From: an uncultured Clostridia bacterium
GTDB taxonomy: Bacteria; Bacillota; Clostridia; Oscillospirales; Ruminococcaceae
Direction: 5' to 3'
DNA: 13,568 bases
Assembly (NCBI GenBank): GCA_947176675.1
Contig: CAMWRN010000040.1
Coordinates: 1-13,568 of the forward strand
Shown: positions 11,994 through 13,568 of the stretch, one piece after another
How positions within the stretch are numbered: the stretch's first letter is position 1
Layout of the letters: every line of letters begins with the position of its first letter
Translations under genes and position numbers: made by a program
Notes under the pieces: generated by a model
Database searches by the model: none
What the model was told of the DNA's origin: nothing
Seen by the model: only the letters and a program-made list of their open reading frames with translations

Positions 11994-13346
11994 CTAAAGT
12001 CCTAACGCTTTTGAAGCAATGGCAAAATATACAAAAAGCGCAAGAGCGTCTACAATCGTTGTTATAAACGGACTTGCCATAACCGCAGGGTCAAATCCGA
12101 TTTTTTTGGCAAGCATAGGGAGGGAACAGCCCACCAGTTTCGCTATAACTATAACACAGAAAATCGTCGCCGCAACAATGCCGCCGATCACCACTCCTTT
12201 ACGGTCAATGGCCATGACCTTTCCGAAAGCGAGCAGAGCAATCGTGGCAGCGCACATTACGCCCACCCTGAACTCCTTCCACATTACTTTAAAGATGTCG
12301 CGAAAGCTTATCTCGTTAAGGGATAGACCGCGGATGATCGTTACGGAGGCCTGCCCTCCGGAGTTTCCTCCCGTATCCATAAGCATTGGTATAAACACGG
12401 TCAGCGCGGGTACTACTGCAAGTGCGTCCTCAAAATGAGCAAGTATTGTTCCCGTAAATGTAGCGGATACCATAAGCAGCGTGAGCCAAGGTATGCGCTG
12501 CTTATATATATTGAATATACCTGTTTTCATGTACGGCTTTTCAGACGGGAGCAGCGCAGCCATCTTTTCAATATCCTCTGTGTCCTCGTCGCGGATAACG
12601 TCCATAGCGTCGTCGAACGTAACTATTCCGACAATGCGGTTTTCGTTATCCACAACCGGCATTGCGGCGAAGTCGTACTTGGACATGGTTCTCGCAACAT
12701 ATTCACGGTCGTCATGAGTGTTTACGGAAATAACATTGGTCTCCATAATATCTCCGATGACCGTGTTTCCGTCCGCGACAAGCATATCCAGAACGGTAAC
12801 AATACCTAAAAGCCTGCGGCTTTCCGTCACATAACAGGTGTAAACCGTTTCCTTTACGAGACCGATCTTACGTATCTGGTCAAAGGCTTCCTTTACTGTT
12901 AAATCCCTTCTCAGGTAAACGAACTCGGTAGTCATGACCGAGCCTGCGCTGTCCTTTGGATAATTAAGAAGCTGATTGATCTGCTTTCTTGTGTCGGTAT
13001 CGGTATTGCGCAGTATACGGGACACAACGTTTGCCGGCATTTCCTCAATAATATCTACAGTATCGTCGATGTACAGCTCGTCTAAAACGTAACGAAGTTC
13101 GCGGTCGGAGAAAGCGTTGATAAGCACCATTTGGGTATCGCTGCCCATGTAGGTGAATGCCTCCGCAGCAAGTTCTTTCGGGAGAATTCGGTAGAGCAGG
13201 ATAAGCTCCTTTTCGCCGAACTCCCCGTCCTCGTTCATTTCCTCAACAAGGTAAGCAATGTCGGCAGGATTCATTTCCTGCAGATCCGATTTCAGTTTTA
13301 CAAACTGCTTGCCGCTTATAAGCTCTGTAGCAAACTCTTTTTCCAT
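11994..13346 (-). CDS. mgtE: MgtE-type magnesium channel
   Basis: This is a 450-residue Mg2+ channel of the inner membrane, the same length as the Thermus enzyme. It has the full domain set: an acidic cytoplasmic N domain (about 1-130, with LVEEMNED and VDIIEEMP), CBS 1 (about 135-190, DSAGSVMTTEF at 132-142), CBS 2 (about 198-253, GDIMETNVISV) and a plug helix. The membrane domain of five helices runs from about residue 285. The pore signatures MLMDTGGNSGGQAS (321-334) and FDPAVMASPFITTIVDALAL (418-437) are intact; Asp433 fits the Mg2+-selecting Asp of the pore. The cytoplasmic domains close the channel when Mg2+ is high. I chose ATG 13346 because TAGGAGG lies 7 bases before it; the frame is open 13 codons further without conserved sequence. 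It is monocistronic here. Confidence 0.97.
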   Translation of the reverse strand: MEKEFATELISGKQFVKLKSDLQEMNPADIAYLVEEMNEDGEFGEKELILLYRILPKELAAEAFTYMGSDTQMVLINAFSDRELRYVLDELYIDDTVDIIEEMPANVVSRILRNTDTDTRKQINQLLNYPKDSAGSVMTTEFVYLRRDLTVKEAFDQIRKIGLVKETVYTCYVTESRRLLGIVTVLDMLVADGNTVIGDIMETNVISVNTHDDREYVARTMSKYDFAAMPVVDNENRIVGIVTFDDAMDVIRDEDTEDIEKMAALLPSEKPYMKTGIFNIYKQRIPWLTLLMVSATFTGTILAHFEDALAVVPALTVFIPMLMDTGGNSGGQASVTIIRGLSLNEISFRDIFKVMWKEFRVGVMCAATIALLAFGKVMAIDRKGVVIGGIVAATIFCVIVIAKLVGCSLPMLAKKIGFDPAVMASPFITTIVDALALFVYFAIASKALGL

Positions 13347-13568
13347 AAAAAAACCTCCTATTCCAAAATTGAACAGAAGGCACAAAACAGCTCCGCCAAA
13401 AGGAATTTTTTGGCGGTGTTTATTGACAAAGCAATGAAACGGACGCTATGGGTGCGCCGATCTCAAAGCAGCAACTTCGCGGTTTTATGCCCTTACCGTT
13501 ATCGGCGTCCATAATACCAGTCTCCGAGCCCCCGAGCCGCAGCCTGAAATCTTATGCCGTGTGAGGAT
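13347..13568 (-). promoter_or_regulatory. Non-coding mgtE upstream region, possible structured leader
   Basis: No gene is visible in these 222 bases. On the minus strand, from far to near, there is TGGTATTAT (a TG-extended -10-like box at 13511-13519) with no good -35. Next come complementary pairs: 13441-13446 with 13505-13510 (GGACGC/GCGTCC), and 13455-13461 with 13501-13507 (CGCCGAT/ATCGGCG). These two helices share 13505-13507. A GC-rich hairpin follows at 13393-13416 and then the AGGAGG site of mgtE. A Mg2+-responsive leader is plausible for an mgtE gene, but I cannot find the conserved M-box segments. The call of a leader RNA is inference. Confidence 0.4.
13393..13416 (-). terminator. 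Hairpin ahead of mgtE, possible attenuator
   Basis: CCGCCAAAA (13393-13401) and TTTTGGCGG (13408-13416) form a perfect 9-base stem with a 6-base loop. On the minus strand it is followed by AGCTGTTTTGTG, so the T-tract is short and interrupted. On the plus strand TGTTTATTG follows. It lies about 46 bases before the mgtE start, where a riboswitch-controlled terminator would be, but it could also end transcription of an upstream gene outside the window. Confidence 0.5.

Noticed and set aside
13347..13385. N-terminal extension of MgtE (13 codons)
   Set aside because: It covers the AGGAGG ribosome binding site of the ATG at 13346.
13425..13568. M-box, cobalamin, SAM, manganese or c-di-AMP riboswitch, SRP RNA or RNase P
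   Set aside because: I compared the conserved segments I remember for each class on both strands and found none; only unassigned stems remain.
1..13568. CRISPR arrays, tRNA or rRNA genes, insertion sequences, prophage or integrase
   Set aside because: None was found on reading both strands; the only notable repeat is the duplication within one gene.

Overview
The window looks like chromosomal DNA of an anaerobic, low-to-medium GC Bacillota, most likely a Ruminococcus-like member of the Clostridia. The grounds are strong AGGAGG-type ribosome binding sites on almost every gene, TTG and GTG starts, iron-sulfur and flavin enzymes typical of strict anaerobes, and a giant activase/dehydratase system of the 2-hydroxyacyl-CoA dehydratase type. 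This is inference from gene content; no 16S or other marker is present.

Region 1 (1-2506, plus strand) is the end of a redox operon: the tail of a hexapeptide-repeat acetyltransferase, an aldo/keto reductase with a lipoprotein leader, an iron-sulfur flavoprotein-type NAD(P)H:FMN oxidoreductase, and a flavodoxin with a lipoprotein leader. Starts and stops overlap or lie within 11 bases. It ends at a strong hairpin terminator (2551-2610), which also faces the end of the converging minus-strand operon.

Region 2 (2622-8761, minus strand; read from 8761 down) starts at a recognisable promoter with nadC (quinolinate phosphoribosyltransferase). It continues with a 981-residue double activase plus DUF2229 protein, a membrane-anchored HEPN-like protein with an internal duplication, a tiny unknown protein, and a 406-residue HgdB-like protein. 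The 981- and 406-residue proteins look like the two halves of the single protein of about 1400 residues found in many Clostridia. Here they are separated by about 1.1 kb carrying two unrelated small genes. This is the most unusual arrangement in the window.

Region 3 (8831-11827, minus strand) is a thymidylate/folate and NAD-linked operon driven by an excellent promoter (TTGAAA, 17 bases, TATAAT with an extended TG): thyA, a small two-helix membrane protein, folA (ATGA overlap with the previous gene), a sirtuin, and a visibly AT-rich flavin reductase-like gene. ThyA converts methylene-folate to dihydrofolate and FolA reduces it back. The sirtuin consumes NAD, whose precursor NadC makes in the neighbouring operon.

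Region 4 (11994-13568) holds an MgtE magnesium channel on the minus strand. Its upstream 220 bases are non-coding, with a strong hairpin close to the gene and further overlapping complementary segments, so a regulatory leader is possible. It does not match the M-box as I know it. I saw no tRNA, rRNA, CRISPR array, transposase or integrase.
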